60,738 nt of DNA from Pseudomonadota bacterium. GTDB taxonomy: Bacteria > Pseudomonadota > Gammaproteobacteria > Burkholderiales > Sulfuriferulaceae. Position 1 is the stretch's first letter; each line of letters opens with the position of its first letter. A model generated the notes under the pieces. The model searched no databases, was not told where the DNA came from, and saw only the letters and a list, made by a program, of their open reading frames with translations. The DNA lies in contig JAJYPN010000015.1 of the NCBI GenBank assembly GCA_021795395.1, positions 1 through 60,738 of the forward strand, written 5' to 3'. A program made the translations under genes and the position numbers. Below are positions 36,111-45,630 of the stretch, piece by piece.

Positions 36111-37529
36111 TTACAAACCGTTATGAGCGGCGATGGCGGCAGCAATGGCGGCTGCCAGCATTTCAGGCGGCTGGCCGAAATTATAGTTTATCAGTTCGGC
36201 GTGAGTTTCGACGAATGATGTGTCGAAATGTCCGCTGCAGAAATCCTTATTACCCAGAATTTCAAGGTAATATGGAATAGTCGTTTTAACGCCGTATACC
36301 GTCATATCGTTCAGGGCGCGGCGGCTTCGATCGATAACGCTGTCCCAGGTCAGATTCCATACCGTCAGTTTGGCGCACATGGAATCGTAATAAGGCGGAA
36401 TGACGTAACCGGTATACATGGCGGCATCGGTGCGAACGCCGGGACCGCCGGGCGCATAATATCGGGTAATGCGGCCAAAGCTCGGCAGAAAACCGTTTTT
36501 CGGATCTTCGGCATTGATGCGAAATTCCATGGCGTAGCCGCGGTATTGTATCTCTTCCTGCTTATATTGCAACGGCAAGCCGCTGGCGACGCGGATTTGC
36601 TCCTGCACGATATCGACGCCGGTAATGGCTTCGGTGATTGTATGCTCTACCTGTAGACGGGTATTCATTTCCATGAAATAGAATTGATTGTGTTCATCGA
36701 GCAAAAATTCGACCGTACCGGCATTGACGTATTTGACCGCCTTGGCGGCATTGACTGCCAGTTTGCCGATATATTGCCGCTGCGCTTCAGTCAACTGGGG
36801 TGAGGGCGCGATTTCTATCAGTTTCTGGTTGCGGCGCTGGATAGAGCAGTCGCGTTCGAACAAATGGATGACATTGCCCTGATTGTCGGCCAGGATCTGC
36901 ACTTCGATATGCTTGGGGTTGACAACGCATTTTTCCAGAAATATTTCCGGCTTGCCGAACGCCTTGCTGGCTTCAGATACCACCCTGCCATAGTTTTTTA
37001 ATAGTTCGGCTTCCGAGTCGCAACGGCGAATTCCGCGGCCGCCGCCGCCGTTGGTCGCTTTAAGCATGACAGGGTAACCGATTTTCTCGGCGAGCAGGCG
37101 AGCTTTTTCCTGATTTTCGAGATTGTGTTCGCTGCCGGGGATGACGGGAATTCCCGCCTTGATCATCGCTTTGCGTGCTTCGATTTTGTCGCCCATCATG
37201 CGTATGACCCTGGCGTCCGGGCCGATAAAGCGGATACCGCGTCGAGCGCAGATTTCGGCGAGACTGGAATTTTCGGAAAGGAATCCGTAACCGGGATGCA
37301 GCGCGTCGCAACCGCTGGCGACAGCCAGGTTGACGATATTATGCGCGTTTAAATAGCCTTGCACCGGATCGGAGCCGATATTGTAGGATTCGTCCGCTTT
37401 TTTGACGTGCAGCGCATGGCGATCCGCATCGGTGTAAATGGCGACTGATATAATGCCAAGTTCCGCGCAGGCGCGCACGATACGCACGGCGATTTCGCCC
37501 CGGTTGGCTATAAGAATTTTCCTGATCAC
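36111..37529 (-). CDS. pycA: Pyruvate carboxylase subunit A (biotin carboxylase)
   Basis: A 472-residue ATP-grasp enzyme that carboxylates biotin with bicarbonate. The N-terminus K-I-L-I-A-N-R-G-E-I-A-V-R is diagnostic. The glycine-rich loop G-G-G-G-R-G-I-R, E-M-N-T-R-L-Q-V-E-H and the active-site R/K residues are present. AccC of fatty acid synthesis is similar in length, so the call depends on the downstream pycB, with which it forms an operon. The final residues are Ala-rich. It diverges from the rpmF operon across a 336-bp gap. Confidence 0.88.
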   Translation of the reverse strand: MIRKILIANRGEIAVRIVRACAELGIISVAIYTDADRHALHVKKADESYNIGSDPVQGYLNAHNIVNLAVASGCDALHPGYGFLSENSSLAEICARRGIRFIGPDARVIRMMGDKIEARKAMIKAGIPVIPGSEHNLENQEKARLLAEKIGYPVMLKATNGGGGRGIRRCDSEAELLKNYGRVVSEASKAFGKPEIFLEKCVVNPKHIEVQILADNQGNVIHLFERDCSIQRRNQKLIEIAPSPQLTEAQRQYIGKLAVNAAKAVKYVNAGTVEFLLDEHNQFYFMEMNTRLQVEHTITEAITGVDIVQEQIRVASGLPLQYKQEEIQYRGYAMEFRINAEDPKNGFLPSFGRITRYYAPGGPGVRTDAAMYTGYVIPPYYDSMCAKLTVWNLTWDSVIDRSRRALNDMTVYGVKTTIPYYLEILGNKDFCSGHFDTSFVETHAELINYNFGQPPEMLAAAIAAAIAAHNGL

Positions 37530-37865
37530 TCGCTCGGCGCCTTATTTTTTGACAATACAAGTTTTAAATTATATCATGATCGTCTTATTTGGCGACAGCT
37601 TTGACAGTTTGACAGCATGTCGAGCCGGAACGGATACCGGAAAGATGGGCCATAGGCCTGTCTCCCAAACGTATATTGAAGTTATCGTGCGTGACCGAGT
37701 ACTTTGATCGATGTAATGCAAACCTCAGGCAATTTCGGTATAATGGCGACTATTTTCGTCTGCGCGAGTCGCTGCCGGGTCGAGCGCCTTGCACGGGCCG
37801 ATTGGCCGGTGCAAGGCATGCGCGTGGATCAGGCGGTAACGATATTTTTTGATTGGAGTAGTAAA
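37530..37865. other. Intergenic region with rpmF leader between divergent pycA and rpmF
   Basis: A 336-bp gap. It contains a candidate -10 TATAAT at 37739-37744 and the strong hairpin at 37786-37817 listed separately. The DUF177 gene (yceD), which usually precedes rpmF in proteobacteria, is not here, and I see no remnant of it. Confidence 0.6.
37786..37817 (+). promoter_or_regulatory. Strong hairpin in the rpmF 5' leader
   Basis: Arms GCCTTGCACGGGCC (37786-37799) and GGCCGGTGCAAGGC (37804-37817) pair with one mismatch around a GATT loop. It starts about 40 nt after the likely transcription start and ends 48 nt before rpmF. A short T-run occurs at 37845-37850 but not directly after the stem, so it is not a classical terminator. 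It may be an autoregulatory or attenuation element. Confidence 0.55.
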
Positions 37866-38045
37866 ATGGCAGTTCAGCAGAATAAAAAATCCCCTTCCAA
37901 GCGCGGCATGCATCGCGCCCATGATTTCCTGACGAATCCTCCGCTGGCGATAGAACCGACTACCGGAGAAGTCCATCTGCGCCACCATATCAGCCCGAAC
38001 GGGTTTTATCGGGGCCGCAAGGTTGTCGCTACCAAAGGCGACTAA
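37866..38045 (+). CDS. rpmF: 50S ribosomal protein L32
   Basis: A 59-residue ribosomal protein beginning [20 protein letters not shown], the standard L32 start. The C-terminal half has the usual [14 protein letters not shown]. The zinc cysteines of C+ L32 paralogues are absent, as in most proteobacterial L32. GGAGTAG at 37855-37861 is the ribosome site. A strong terminator hairpin follows the stop, so plsX is probably only partly co-transcribed. Confidence 0.97.
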   Translation: MAVQQNKKSPSKRGMHRAHDFLTNPPLAIEPTTGEVHLRHHISPNGFYRGRKVVATKGD

Positions 38046-38073
38046 AGCAGTGCCGCATTTCGTGATCGAGTAG

Positions 38074-38106
38074 GCCGCAAGAAATTTCTTGCGGCATTTT
38101 GTTTTT
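38074..38106 (+). terminator. Intrinsic terminator after rpmF
   Basis: Perfect 11-bp arms GCCGCAAGAAA (38074-38084) and TTTCTTGCGGC (38085-38095), followed by ATTTTGTTTTT. The stem starts 28 bp after the rpmF stop and the T-run ends 20 bp before plsX. It should reduce read-through from the abundant L32 message into fatty acid synthesis genes. Confidence 0.85.
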
Positions 38107-38126
38107 ATCGCACACGAATTTTCAAA

Positions 38127-39149
38127 ATGACTGAAAACGTAACGGTAGCAATCGATGCCATGGGCGGCGATCACGGCCCGGTGGTGACTGTCCCGGCCGC
38201 TTTGAAGTGCCTGGCACGCGATCCCGGATTGACTGTCGTGCTGGTCGGTCTGAGCGAGCAGATAGAAACGCAGTTGCGCATCCATCGTGTCAAATCTCAT
38301 CCCCGGCTGCGTATCCAGCATGCTACCGAAGTGGTCGGCATGGACGATTCGCCTGCATTGGCCATGCGCAACAAAAAGGATTCGTCGATGCGCGTGTCGA
38401 TCAATCTGGTAAAAAAAGCCGAAGCGGATGCCTGCGTGTCAGCCGGCAATACCGGCGCATTGATGGCGACGGCAAGATTCGTGCTGAAAATGCTGCCGGG
38501 AATCGAGCGTCCCGCTATCGCCAGCGAACTGCCGACGATAAAGGGCAGGACGATCATGCTCGACCTGGGGGCGAATGTCGACTGTACGCCGCAACATTTA
38601 TTGCAATTCGGCATCATGGGTGCCATTCTGGTGGCGGCACTGGACGGTTGCGATGCTCCCAGTGTCGGTCTGCTCAATATCGGCGAAGAGGAAATCAAGG
38701 GCAATGAGATCGTCAAGCAAGCTGCCGATCTGCTGCGGCAGAGCGGGCTGAATTTTTACGGCAATATCGAAGGCGACGATATTTATAAAGGCACGACCGA
38801 TGTCGTCGTCTGCGACGGTTTCGTCGGCAACGTAGCGCTGAAAACTTCCGAAGGCCTGGCGAAAATGGTTTCCACCATGCTGCGGGAGGAATTCAACCGT
38901 AACGGGTTGACGAAACTGGCGGGATTGATTGCGTTACCGGTACTGCGGGCATTTAAAAAGCGTGTCGATCCGCGCCGCTATAATGGCGCTACTCTGCTGG
39001 GCTTGCGTAGTATCGTGGTTAAAAGTCACGGCGGCGCTGATCGCTTTTCGTTTGAGAACGCCATCGAACGGGCAGTGCGGGAAGTGCGTAATGAAGTGCA
39101 GCAGCGCATTACCGAAAAAATAGCTTTATTACAAAAGGATGCTGCTTAA
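38127..39149 (+). CDS. plsX: Phosphate acyltransferase PlsX
   Basis: A 340-residue peripheral membrane enzyme that converts acyl-ACP to acyl-phosphate, the donor for glycerol-3-phosphate acylation by PlsY. Family blocks [11 protein letters not shown] near residue 10, S-A-G-N-T-G-A-L and [13 protein letters not shown] are visible. Length is standard. The stop codon shares one base with the fabH ATG (TAATG), so the genes are translationally coupled. It opens the fatty acid run after the rpmF terminator. Confidence 0.97.
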   Translation: MTENVTVAIDAMGGDHGPVVTVPAALKCLARDPGLTVVLVGLSEQIETQLRIHRVKSHPRLRIQHATEVVGMDDSPALAMRNKKDSSMRVSINLVKKAEADACVSAGNTGALMATARFVLKMLPGIERPAIASELPTIKGRTIMLDLGANVDCTPQHLLQFGIMGAILVAALDGCDAPSVGLLNIGEEEIKGNEIVKQAADLLRQSGLNFYGNIEGDDIYKGTTDVVVCDGFVGNVALKTSEGLAKMVSTMLREEFNRNGLTKLAGLIALPVLRAFKKRVDPRRYNGATLLGLRSIVVKSHGGADRFSFENAIERAVREVRNEVQQRITEKIALLQKDAA

Positions 39150-40108
39150 TGTATTCGCGGGTGCAAGGGACGGGCAGTTATTTGCCCTCCCGTATCATGA
39201 CCAATCATGAATTGGCAGAACAGGTAGATACCAGTCACGACTGGATAGTGGAACGGACCGGAATCCATCAAAGACATATTGCCGCTAGGCACGAAAACAG
39301 CAGTGATCTGGCGCTGGCAGCGGCTTTGCAGGCGATTTCGGCAGCCGGCATCGAAGCCGATGAGATTGATTTGATCGTGGTGGCAACGACGACGCCCGAT
39401 CTCGTGTTCCCGAGCACAGCCTGTTTGCTGCAGCAGAAGCTGGGCGTCGCCAACGGCTGCCCGGCTTTCGATGTGCAGGCGGTTTGCAGCGGATTCGTGT
39501 ACGCCTTGTCTGTCGCCGATAATTTCATACGTGCCGGACAGGCCAAATTCGCGTTGGTGGTCGGTACGGAAACCATGTCGCGCATCACCGACTGGAGCGA
39601 CAGAAGCAATTGTATTCTATGGGGCGATGGGGCCGGCGCAGTCATATTGACCGCCAGCGATACGCCGGGCGTGATCTCTACGCATTTGCACGCCGATGGC
39701 CGCTACCGCGATTTGCTCTGCGTCAACGGTGGCGTATCATCTGGTGCCGATGGCGCATATGCGATGCGGATGCAAGGCAGCGCCGTATTTAAAATCGCCG
39801 TCAAGACGCTGGATGCGATTGTCGACGAAACATTGGCGGCCAATAATCTGCAGAAGTCCGATATTAATTGGCTGGTCCCGCATCAGGCCAATATACGCAT
39901 AATCCAGGCGACGGCTAAAAAACTGGGCATGAGCATGAACAATGTGGTCGTGACGGTCGATAAACATGCCAATACTTCTGCGGCATCGATACCGCTCGCG
40001 CTCGATACCGCGGTGCGCGACGGCCGTATCCGATCCGGCGACGTAGTGTTGATGGAAGCATTCGGCGGCGGATTTACCTGGGGTTCGGTGCTATTGAAAT
40101 GGGTATGA
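39149..40108 (+). CDS. fabH: 3-oxoacyl-ACP synthase III
   Basis: A 319-residue condensing enzyme that starts fatty acid synthesis from acetyl-CoA and malonyl-ACP. The Cys-His-Asn triad is visible: the Cys in V-Q-A-V-C-S-G-F (about 112), the His in V-P-H-Q-A-N-I-R-I, and the Asn in [11 protein letters not shown]. The C-terminal G-G-G-F-T-W-G-S motif is intact. Its tail overlaps the fabD start region by 10 bp, indicating coupling. Confidence 0.98.
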   Translation: MYSRVQGTGSYLPSRIMTNHELAEQVDTSHDWIVERTGIHQRHIAARHENSSDLALAAALQAISAAGIEADEIDLIVVATTTPDLVFPSTACLLQQKLGVANGCPAFDVQAVCSGFVYALSVADNFIRAGQAKFALVVGTETMSRITDWSDRSNCILWGDGAGAVILTASDTPGVISTHLHADGRYRDLLCVNGGVSSGADGAYAMRMQGSAVFKIAVKTLDAIVDETLAANNLQKSDINWLVPHQANIRIIQATAKKLGMSMNNVVVTVDKHANTSAASIPLALDTAVRDGRIRSGDVVLMEAFGGGFTWGSVLLKWV

Positions 40109-41088
40109 TGACTATCAATAATGAAAATCGTTTGAAATTTGCATTTTTATTCCCCGGTCAAGGTTCGCAATCCGTAGGGATGATGCAGGATCTGGCGAGC
40201 CTGAACGTGGTGCGTGCAACCTTTGCCGAAGCGTCGGCGGTGCTGAACCAGGATTTGTGGAAACTGGTAGCCGATGGGCCTGCCGAACATCTGAATCTTA
40301 CCTCCAATACGCAACCCTTGATGCTGACGGCAGGCATCGCGACGTATCGGGCATGGCTGGCGCAGGGCGGATGTCCGCCCGATGCGATGGCAGGACATAG
40401 TCTGGGGGAATACACGGCGTTGGTTGCGGCGGGCGCTATCGATTTTGCGGACGCCCTGCCGCTGGTTCGCTTGCGCGCCGAGGCCATGCAAACGGCGGTC
40501 GCCGAAGGCGCCGGTGCGATGGCCGCGATATTGGGACTGGACGATGACAGCGTTTGCGCCGCGTGTGCCGAGGCCGCCCAGCATGAGGTGCTGTCGGCGG
40601 TCAATTTCAATGCGCCGGGACAGGTTGTCATTGCAGGCCATAAGGCTGCCGTCGAACGCGGGATGCTCGCTGCGAAAGAACGCGGCGCCAAGCGTACGCT
40701 GCTGCTACCGGTATCGGTGCCCTCTCATTGCGCGTTGATGCGGCCCGCCGCCATACACCTGTCGGCTGCACTGGCAGCGATAGAGATACGTAAGCCCGTC
40801 GTACCGGTGCTGCATAACGCCGATGTTCAAATGCACTATGATCCGGAGCGGATACGCGATGTGCTGGTTCGGCAATTGTATAGTCCGGTGCGCTGGGTGG
40901 AAACCATCGCCGTCATGGCGAATTCCGGACTTTCTCTGGCGGCAGAATGCGGCCCGGGCAAAGTGTTGGCAGGATTGGGCAAGCGTATGGACGTACGGGT
41001 GGCTACCGCGGCGCTGGTGAATCTGGCTGCGATGGAGGAATTCAAATTTTCGATAGAACGGGAGCCGATATGCCTCAACAAAGAATAG
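40099..41088 (+). CDS. fabD: Malonyl-CoA:ACP transacylase
   Basis: A 329-residue acyltransferase that loads malonyl groups onto ACP. The nucleophile Ser is in G-H-S-L-G-E-Y (about 95-101), and the oxyanion Gln is in F-P-G-Q-G-S-Q near the N-terminus. The malonyl-binding Arg (L-R-A-E-A-M) is present. Starts are possible at ATG 40099, 40105 or 40108; all lie in the fabH tail, and I keep the first. The 3' end overlaps fabG by 19 bp. Confidence 0.96.
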   Translation: MGMMTINNENRLKFAFLFPGQGSQSVGMMQDLASLNVVRATFAEASAVLNQDLWKLVADGPAEHLNLTSNTQPLMLTAGIATYRAWLAQGGCPPDAMAGHSLGEYTALVAAGAIDFADALPLVRLRAEAMQTAVAEGAGAMAAILGLDDDSVCAACAEAAQHEVLSAVNFNAPGQVVIAGHKAAVERGMLAAKERGAKRTLLLPVSVPSHCALMRPAAIHLSAALAAIEIRKPVVPVLHNADVQMHYDPERIRDVLVRQLYSPVRWVETIAVMANSGLSLAAECGPGKVLAGLGKRMDVRVATAALVNLAAMEEFKFSIEREPICLNKE

Positions 41089-41810
41089 CCCTGATCACCG
41101 GCGCAAGTCGAGGCATAGGGCAAGCCATTGCACTGGAACTCGGCCGGCGCGGTGTGGTGGTCATCGGCACTGCGACCACGATACAGGGCGCCGAAGTCAT
41201 TGCCGGATATCTGCGACAGCACGGTTTTTCCGGTACGGGACTGGCTATGGATGTTACCAGCAACGATAGCGTAGGCGGCGCAATTGACGCCATAAAAAAG
41301 GATTTTGGAGAAATCGAAATTCTGGTCAACAATGCCGGCATCACCAGGGACGATTTGCTGATGCGGATGAACGATGTGGAATGGGACGAAGTGATCGACA
41401 CCAATCTGACATCGGTGTTCCGCTTGTCGCGTGCGGTATTGCGCAGCATGATGAAAGCGCGATACGGCCGCATCGTTAATATCAGTTCGGTAGTGGGGGC
41501 GATGGGCAACGCCGGACAGACCAATTACGCGGCGGCCAAAGCGGGCATGACCGGGTTTTCCAAATCGCTGGCGCGCGAAGTCGGCAGCCGCAATATCACG
41601 GTGAACTGTATTGCGCCCGGCTTTATCGATACCGATATGACGCGGGCTCTGTCCGAAGCTGCGCGGGCTTCCCTGCTCGAACATATTCCCTTGGGTCGTT
41701 TGGGGCTGCCGGCCGATATTGCTCACGCAGTCGCCTTTCTGGTGTCGGAGGAGGCGGGTTATATCACGGGTGCAACCTTGCACGTCAACGGCGGCATGCA
41801 TATGGAATAA
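41070..41810 (+). CDS. fabG: 3-oxoacyl-ACP reductase
   Basis: A 246-residue short-chain dehydrogenase using NADPH to reduce 3-oxoacyl-ACP. The cofactor motif T-G-A-S-R-G-I-G is at residue 10, N-N-A-G-I-T near 85, and the catalytic S...Y-A-A-A-K near 137-154. I take ATG 41070, where the typical start P-Q-Q-R-I-A-L-I-T begins, overlapping fabD by 19 bp. The family-length end is intact. A 154-bp gap with its own likely promoter precedes acpP. Confidence 0.97.
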   Translation: MPQQRIALITGASRGIGQAIALELGRRGVVVIGTATTIQGAEVIAGYLRQHGFSGTGLAMDVTSNDSVGGAIDAIKKDFGEIEILVNNAGITRDDLLMRMNDVEWDEVIDTNLTSVFRLSRAVLRSMMKARYGRIVNISSVVGAMGNAGQTNYAAAKAGMTGFSKSLAREVGSRNITVNCIAPGFIDTDMTRALSEAARASLLEHIPLGRLGLPADIAHAVAFLVSEEAGYITGATLHVNGGMHME

Positions 41811-41964
41811 GTTTAACCTACTGTATTTTAAAGAAAAAGAATACTTCCAGCAATATTTGAAGCTGATGTATTAACTGACGTCAGGATTATTGGTAGCAAC
41901 ATGGTGTTATTCAGCTATTTTTGCTAGAATGGCGGGGCTTTTTTATAATTTTGGAGTAGTTTAA

Positions 41965-42204
41965 ATGGACAATATCGAACAACGCGTCAAAAAAATCGTT
42001 GCGGAACAATTAGGCGTTAACGAGGCTGAAGTAAAAACCGAGTCTTCCTTTGCCGGCGATTTAGGCGCTGATTCGTTGGATACGGTAGAATTGGTCATGG
42101 CGCTGGAAGAAGAATTCGAATGTGAGATACCGGACGACGAAGCCGAGAAAATCACGACTGTTCAGCAAGCCATCGATTATGTTAGTGGTCATTTAAATAA
42201 ATAA
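41965..42204 (+). CDS. acpP: Acyl carrier protein
   Basis: A 79-residue acidic carrier that holds growing acyl chains on 4'-phosphopantetheine. The attachment Ser is in [10 protein letters not shown], near residue 37. Sequence and length are typical of AcpP. TTGGAGTAG just upstream is the ribosome site. The gap before it contains TAGAAT near 41924-41929, a possible -10 for a separate strong promoter, as expected for this abundant protein. fabF follows after 24 bp. Confidence 0.98.
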   Translation: MDNIEQRVKKIVAEQLGVNEAEVKTESSFAGDLGADSLDTVELVMALEEEFECEIPDDEAEKITTVQQAIDYVSGHLNK

Positions 42205-42228
42205 TCAATTAAAATTTTCGGAGCTGTC

Positions 42229-43473
42229 TTGTCCAAACGCAGAGTTGTAATTACCGGGCTGGGAATCGTTTCTCCGGTCGGTACGGGGATCCAGTCGAGT
42301 TGGGAAACCATACAGGCAGGAGTATCGGGAATAACCGGAATCACACGATTCGATTCCAGTCCATTCGCTTCTCGAATTGCAGGCGAGGTAAAGGATTTCG
42401 ATGTAAGCCGGTATCTTAATCCCAAAGAAGCTCGGCGCATGGATTTATTTATACAATTCGGTCTGGCGGCGGGGATGGAAGCGATCAGGGATTCGGGATT
42501 GATCGTAACCGAGACGAACGCCGAACTGATCGGCGTCAGCATCGGTTCCGGAATCGGCGGTTTGCCGTTCATCGAAGAGACGCACAGCACCTATCTGGCT
42601 AGCGGACCCCGTAAAATCTCGCCGTTTTTTATTCCCGCTTCCATCATCAATATGATTTCCGGCAATCTGTCCATCATGTACGGACTCAAAGGACCCAATC
42701 TGGCGATGGTGACGGCGTGCGCGACAGCCACGCATGCTATCGGCGATTCGGCACGCATGATCGAATACGGCGATGTCGATGTCATGGTCGCCGGCGGCGC
42801 GGAATCGGCATTGAGTCCGCTGGGCATAGGCGGATTTGCTTCTGCGCGGGCGCTGTCCACGCGCAACGACGATCCCGCCGCTTCCAGCCGACCCTGGGAT
42901 AAGGGTCGTGACGGATTCGTATTGGGCGAAGGTGCAGGGGTTGTCGTGCTCGAAGAATACGAACACGCGCGTGCGCGTGGCGCACGAATCTATGCCGAAC
43001 TGGCCGGTTTCGGCATGACGGGCGATGCCTATCATATGACAGCACCGATCGAAAGCGGCGAAGGTGCGGCGCGCTGTATGCGCAATGCCATACGCAATGC
43101 CGGCATCAATCCCGACCAGGTCGATTATATCAATGCACACGGTACTTCCACGCCGCTGGGCGATCTGGCCGAAACCGCAGCGATCAAGCTCGCTTTCGGC
43201 GATCATGCTTATAAAATGGCGATCAGCTCGACCAAATCGATGACGGGGCATTTGCTGGGGGCGGCCGGAGGCGTCGAGGCGGTATTTACTGCGTTGAGCG
43301 TCTATCATCAGATTGCGCCGCCGACCATCAATATGTTCGATCAGGACGAAGCCTGCGATCTGGATTTCGTACCTAACACTGCAAGACAGATGAAAATCGA
43401 CGTTGCGCTGTCCAATTCGTTCGGTTTCGGCGGCACGAACGGCACCCTGGTGTTTCGTAGAGTCCAGCCTTAG
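42229..43473 (+). CDS. fabF: 3-oxoacyl-ACP synthase II
   Basis: A 414-residue elongating condensing enzyme. The catalytic Cys lies in V-T-A-C-A-T-A-T-H (about 163), with His residues in N-A-H-G-T-S-T-P and [11 protein letters not shown]. The start is an unusual TTG at 42229, chosen because GGAG lies 5 nt upstream and [11 protein letters not shown] is the normal N-terminus; no ATG or GTG occurs nearby in frame. It is the last fatty acid gene of the cluster and adjoins pabB. Confidence 0.96.
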   Translation: MSKRRVVITGLGIVSPVGTGIQSSWETIQAGVSGITGITRFDSSPFASRIAGEVKDFDVSRYLNPKEARRMDLFIQFGLAAGMEAIRDSGLIVTETNAELIGVSIGSGIGGLPFIEETHSTYLASGPRKISPFFIPASIINMISGNLSIMYGLKGPNLAMVTACATATHAIGDSARMIEYGDVDVMVAGGAESALSPLGIGGFASARALSTRNDDPAASSRPWDKGRDGFVLGEGAGVVVLEEYEHARARGARIYAELAGFGMTGDAYHMTAPIESGEGAARCMRNAIRNAGINPDQVDYINAHGTSTPLGDLAETAAIKLAFGDHAYKMAISSTKSMTGHLLGAAGGVEAVFTALSVYHQIAPPTINMFDQDEACDLDFVPNTARQMKIDVALSNSFGFGGTNGTLVFRRVQP

Positions 43474-43510
43474 CTGCGGCGCTGCGACGGACAAGCTGCG
43501 GTATCGTTTC

Positions 43511-44821
43511 GTGCCCGTCGCCCATCTGACCGAGCTTCCCGATCTATTCGCGCTTCATGCGCATAACGTGACGCATTACCCTGTTTTGCTGGAAACGGCA
43601 GCCGGCTCGGGATGGGATATCCTGTTCGCATATCCCGAATTTATAAAAAATTACCCGGCACACTGTCAAACCGACTTTTTTGAACAGTTCAATGTCGCAT
43701 GGCAACAATCTCATGCCGCCACCGATGCAGAATCGTCCTTTTTACCGTTCAGAGGCGGCTGGTTTGTTTACCTCGGATACGAATTAGCGCATAGCCTGGA
43801 ACCGAGCGTCATGGAACGCGGGGATGGTTTGGGGGATTTTCCTGCGGTCAGCTATATGCGGATACCCGCAGCCTTGATGATAGACCGGCAAACTCAAACC
43901 GCATGGGCGTTTGCGGAATCAGCCGCATTGCTCGATCGTCTGCAGACGGAAATCGCAGATTGCATTAGCGCAGCGCTGCCGGAAGCAGATCTGCTCGATC
44001 TGATCGAGGAGCCGGAGGCCCTTTTTCTGGACGGAGTGCGCCGGATAAAACGTTATATAGCTGACGGCGACGTATTTCAGGTCAATTTGTCACGGCGCTG
44101 GCACGGCCGTCTTAAGCAACAAAGCAGCGCCGCACTGTACCGTGCCTTGCGGCTCTGCAATCCCGCGCCGTTTGCGGGTATCGCCGAACTGGGCGGCGGC
44201 AACGCCATCATCAGTTCGTCGCCGGAACGGTTGCTCCGGGTCGAAGGCGGTCGAATTTTGACCCGGCCCATCGCTGGTACGCATCCGCGTCATAGCGATC
44301 CATTGCAAGATGCATTGATCCGGTCGGATCTGATCGCGCATCCGAAGGAGCGGGCAGAACATGTGATGCTGGTCGATCTGGAACGCAACGATCTGGGAAA
44401 AGTGTGCGTTCCGGGCAGCGTACGCGTCGACGAATTGATGGCGGTTGTCAGCTATCAGCATGTTCATCATATCGAATCCACGGTAAGCGGACAATTGCGT
44501 GAAGCGGTCGAACCTCTGGAGGTGATCCGCGCCTTGTTTCCGGGAGGCACCATTACCGGCTGCCCCAAAGTCAGAACGATGCAGATTATCCGCGAACTGG
44601 AAACCAGTCCGCGCGGCGCGTATACCGGCAGCATGGGCTATATCAATCTGGACGGCGATACCGATTTGAATATCCTGATCCGCACCCTGACCGTAAGCGG
44701 GCAGGATCTGTGCTTTTCGGCGGGTGCGGGTATCGTCGCCGATTCCGATCCCGAGCGGGAGCTGCATGAAACCCGCGCCAAGGCGAAAGGTTTGCTGGAC
44801 GCGATGGGTATTTTGGCGTGA
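43511..44821 (+). CDS. pabB: Aminodeoxychorismate synthase component I
   Basis: A protein of about 436 residues that converts chorismate with ammonia to 4-amino-4-deoxychorismate for folate. Chorismate-binding blocks V-D-L-E-R-N-D-L-G, P-G-G-T-I-T-G-C-P-K and R-G-A-Y-T-G-S-M-G-Y are clear, and pabC directly follows (GTGA overlap). The motif that is P-I-K-G-T in E. coli PabB reads P-I-A-G-T here, as in anthranilate synthase, so the covalent lysine is missing. The 5' end is uncertain: I use GTG 43511, but the frame is open further upstream into fabF. No glutamine amidotransferase partner (pabA) is in the window. Confidence 0.88.
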   Translation: MPVAHLTELPDLFALHAHNVTHYPVLLETAAGSGWDILFAYPEFIKNYPAHCQTDFFEQFNVAWQQSHAATDAESSFLPFRGGWFVYLGYELAHSLEPSVMERGDGLGDFPAVSYMRIPAALMIDRQTQTAWAFAESAALLDRLQTEIADCISAALPEADLLDLIEEPEALFLDGVRRIKRYIADGDVFQVNLSRRWHGRLKQQSSAALYRALRLCNPAPFAGIAELGGGNAIISSSPERLLRVEGGRILTRPIAGTHPRHSDPLQDALIRSDLIAHPKERAEHVMLVDLERNDLGKVCVPGSVRVDELMAVVSYQHVHHIESTVSGQLREAVEPLEVIRALFPGGTITGCPKVRTMQIIRELETSPRGAYTGSMGYINLDGDTDLNILIRTLTVSGQDLCFSAGAGIVADSDPERELHETRAKAKGLLDAMGILA

Positions 44822-45630
44822 TCCTGGTAAACGGCGATACAGAGACATCGATCCGGCCGACCGATCGCGGCTTCAGTTATGGAGACGGCATATTCCGGAC
44901 GATGACGATGCGGGATCGCCGAATCATCCAGTGGCAGCGTCACTACCGTAAATTATTTGACGATTGCGAGCGACTCGGTATAAATTGCCCGGCTGCGACC
45001 GTGTTCGAAGCGGATCTGGCGAAAATATCGCTGCATGACCCCGATTGCATCGTTAAAATTATCGTTACTCGCGGCATCGGAGCGCGAGGTTACGCAGCGT
45101 TGGAGCAAGTCGAACCTACGCGGGCCGTGCTAAGTTCGACGTTGCCGTCCTATCCGTCCGAATATGCGACGGAAGGCGTGACAGTCCGGTTATGCGACTT
45201 GCGTCTGGCACATCAGCCGCGACTCGCCGGCATCAAACATCTGAACCGGCTGGAACAGGTCATGGCTCGCAACGAATGGAATGATCCCGCCATCGCCGAG
45301 GGTTTGCTGCGGGATGAAACGGACCATATGATCAGTGGTACCATGAGCAATCTGTTTGTAATACGCGATCGGCAATTATTTACCCCCGATCTGGCCAGCT
45401 GCGGCATTGCCGGCGTAACGCGCGATCGCATCATGGCGTCGGCGGTGCAGCTGGGTTTGGACTTGATGGTAGGGCAATTGGAATTGACTGAATTGCTGGC
45501 GGCAGACGAAATCCTGCTCTGCAATAGCGTAATCGGTGTCTGGCAAATACGTGAACTGGAAGAAAATCGCTGGATAAAAGGTCGCGTTACGCCATTGATC
45601 CGTGCCTTGCTGGAGAAAGATGATGATTAA
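44818..45630 (+). CDS. pabC: Aminodeoxychorismate lyase
   Basis: A 270-residue class IV PLP enzyme that releases pyruvate from aminodeoxychorismate to give p-aminobenzoate. The PLP lysine is in A-G-I-K-H-L-N-R-L-E (about 140-149), and the N-terminal D-R-G-F-S-Y-G-D-G-I-F-R-T and late S-G-T-M-S-N-L-F are fold IV marks. It starts with GTG 44818 overlapping the pabB stop and ends inside the mltG start region, so the folate genes sit in a tightly coupled run. Confidence 0.94.
   Translation: MILVNGDTETSIRPTDRGFSYGDGIFRTMTMRDRRIIQWQRHYRKLFDDCERLGINCPAATVFEADLAKISLHDPDCIVKIIVTRGIGARGYAALEQVEPTRAVLSSTLPSYPSEYATEGVTVRLCDLRLAHQPRLAGIKHLNRLEQVMARNEWNDPAIAEGLLRDETDHMISGTMSNLFVIRDRQLFTPDLASCGIAGVTRDRIMASAVQLGLDLMVGQLELTELLAADEILLCNSVIGVWQIRELEENRWIKGRVTPLIRALLEKDDD

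Noticed and set aside
36111..37529. Biotin carboxylase as AccC of acetyl-CoA carboxylase
   Set aside because: Possible by sequence, but the adjacent carboxyltransferase-biotin carrier protein and absence of accB make pyruvate carboxylase the better reading.
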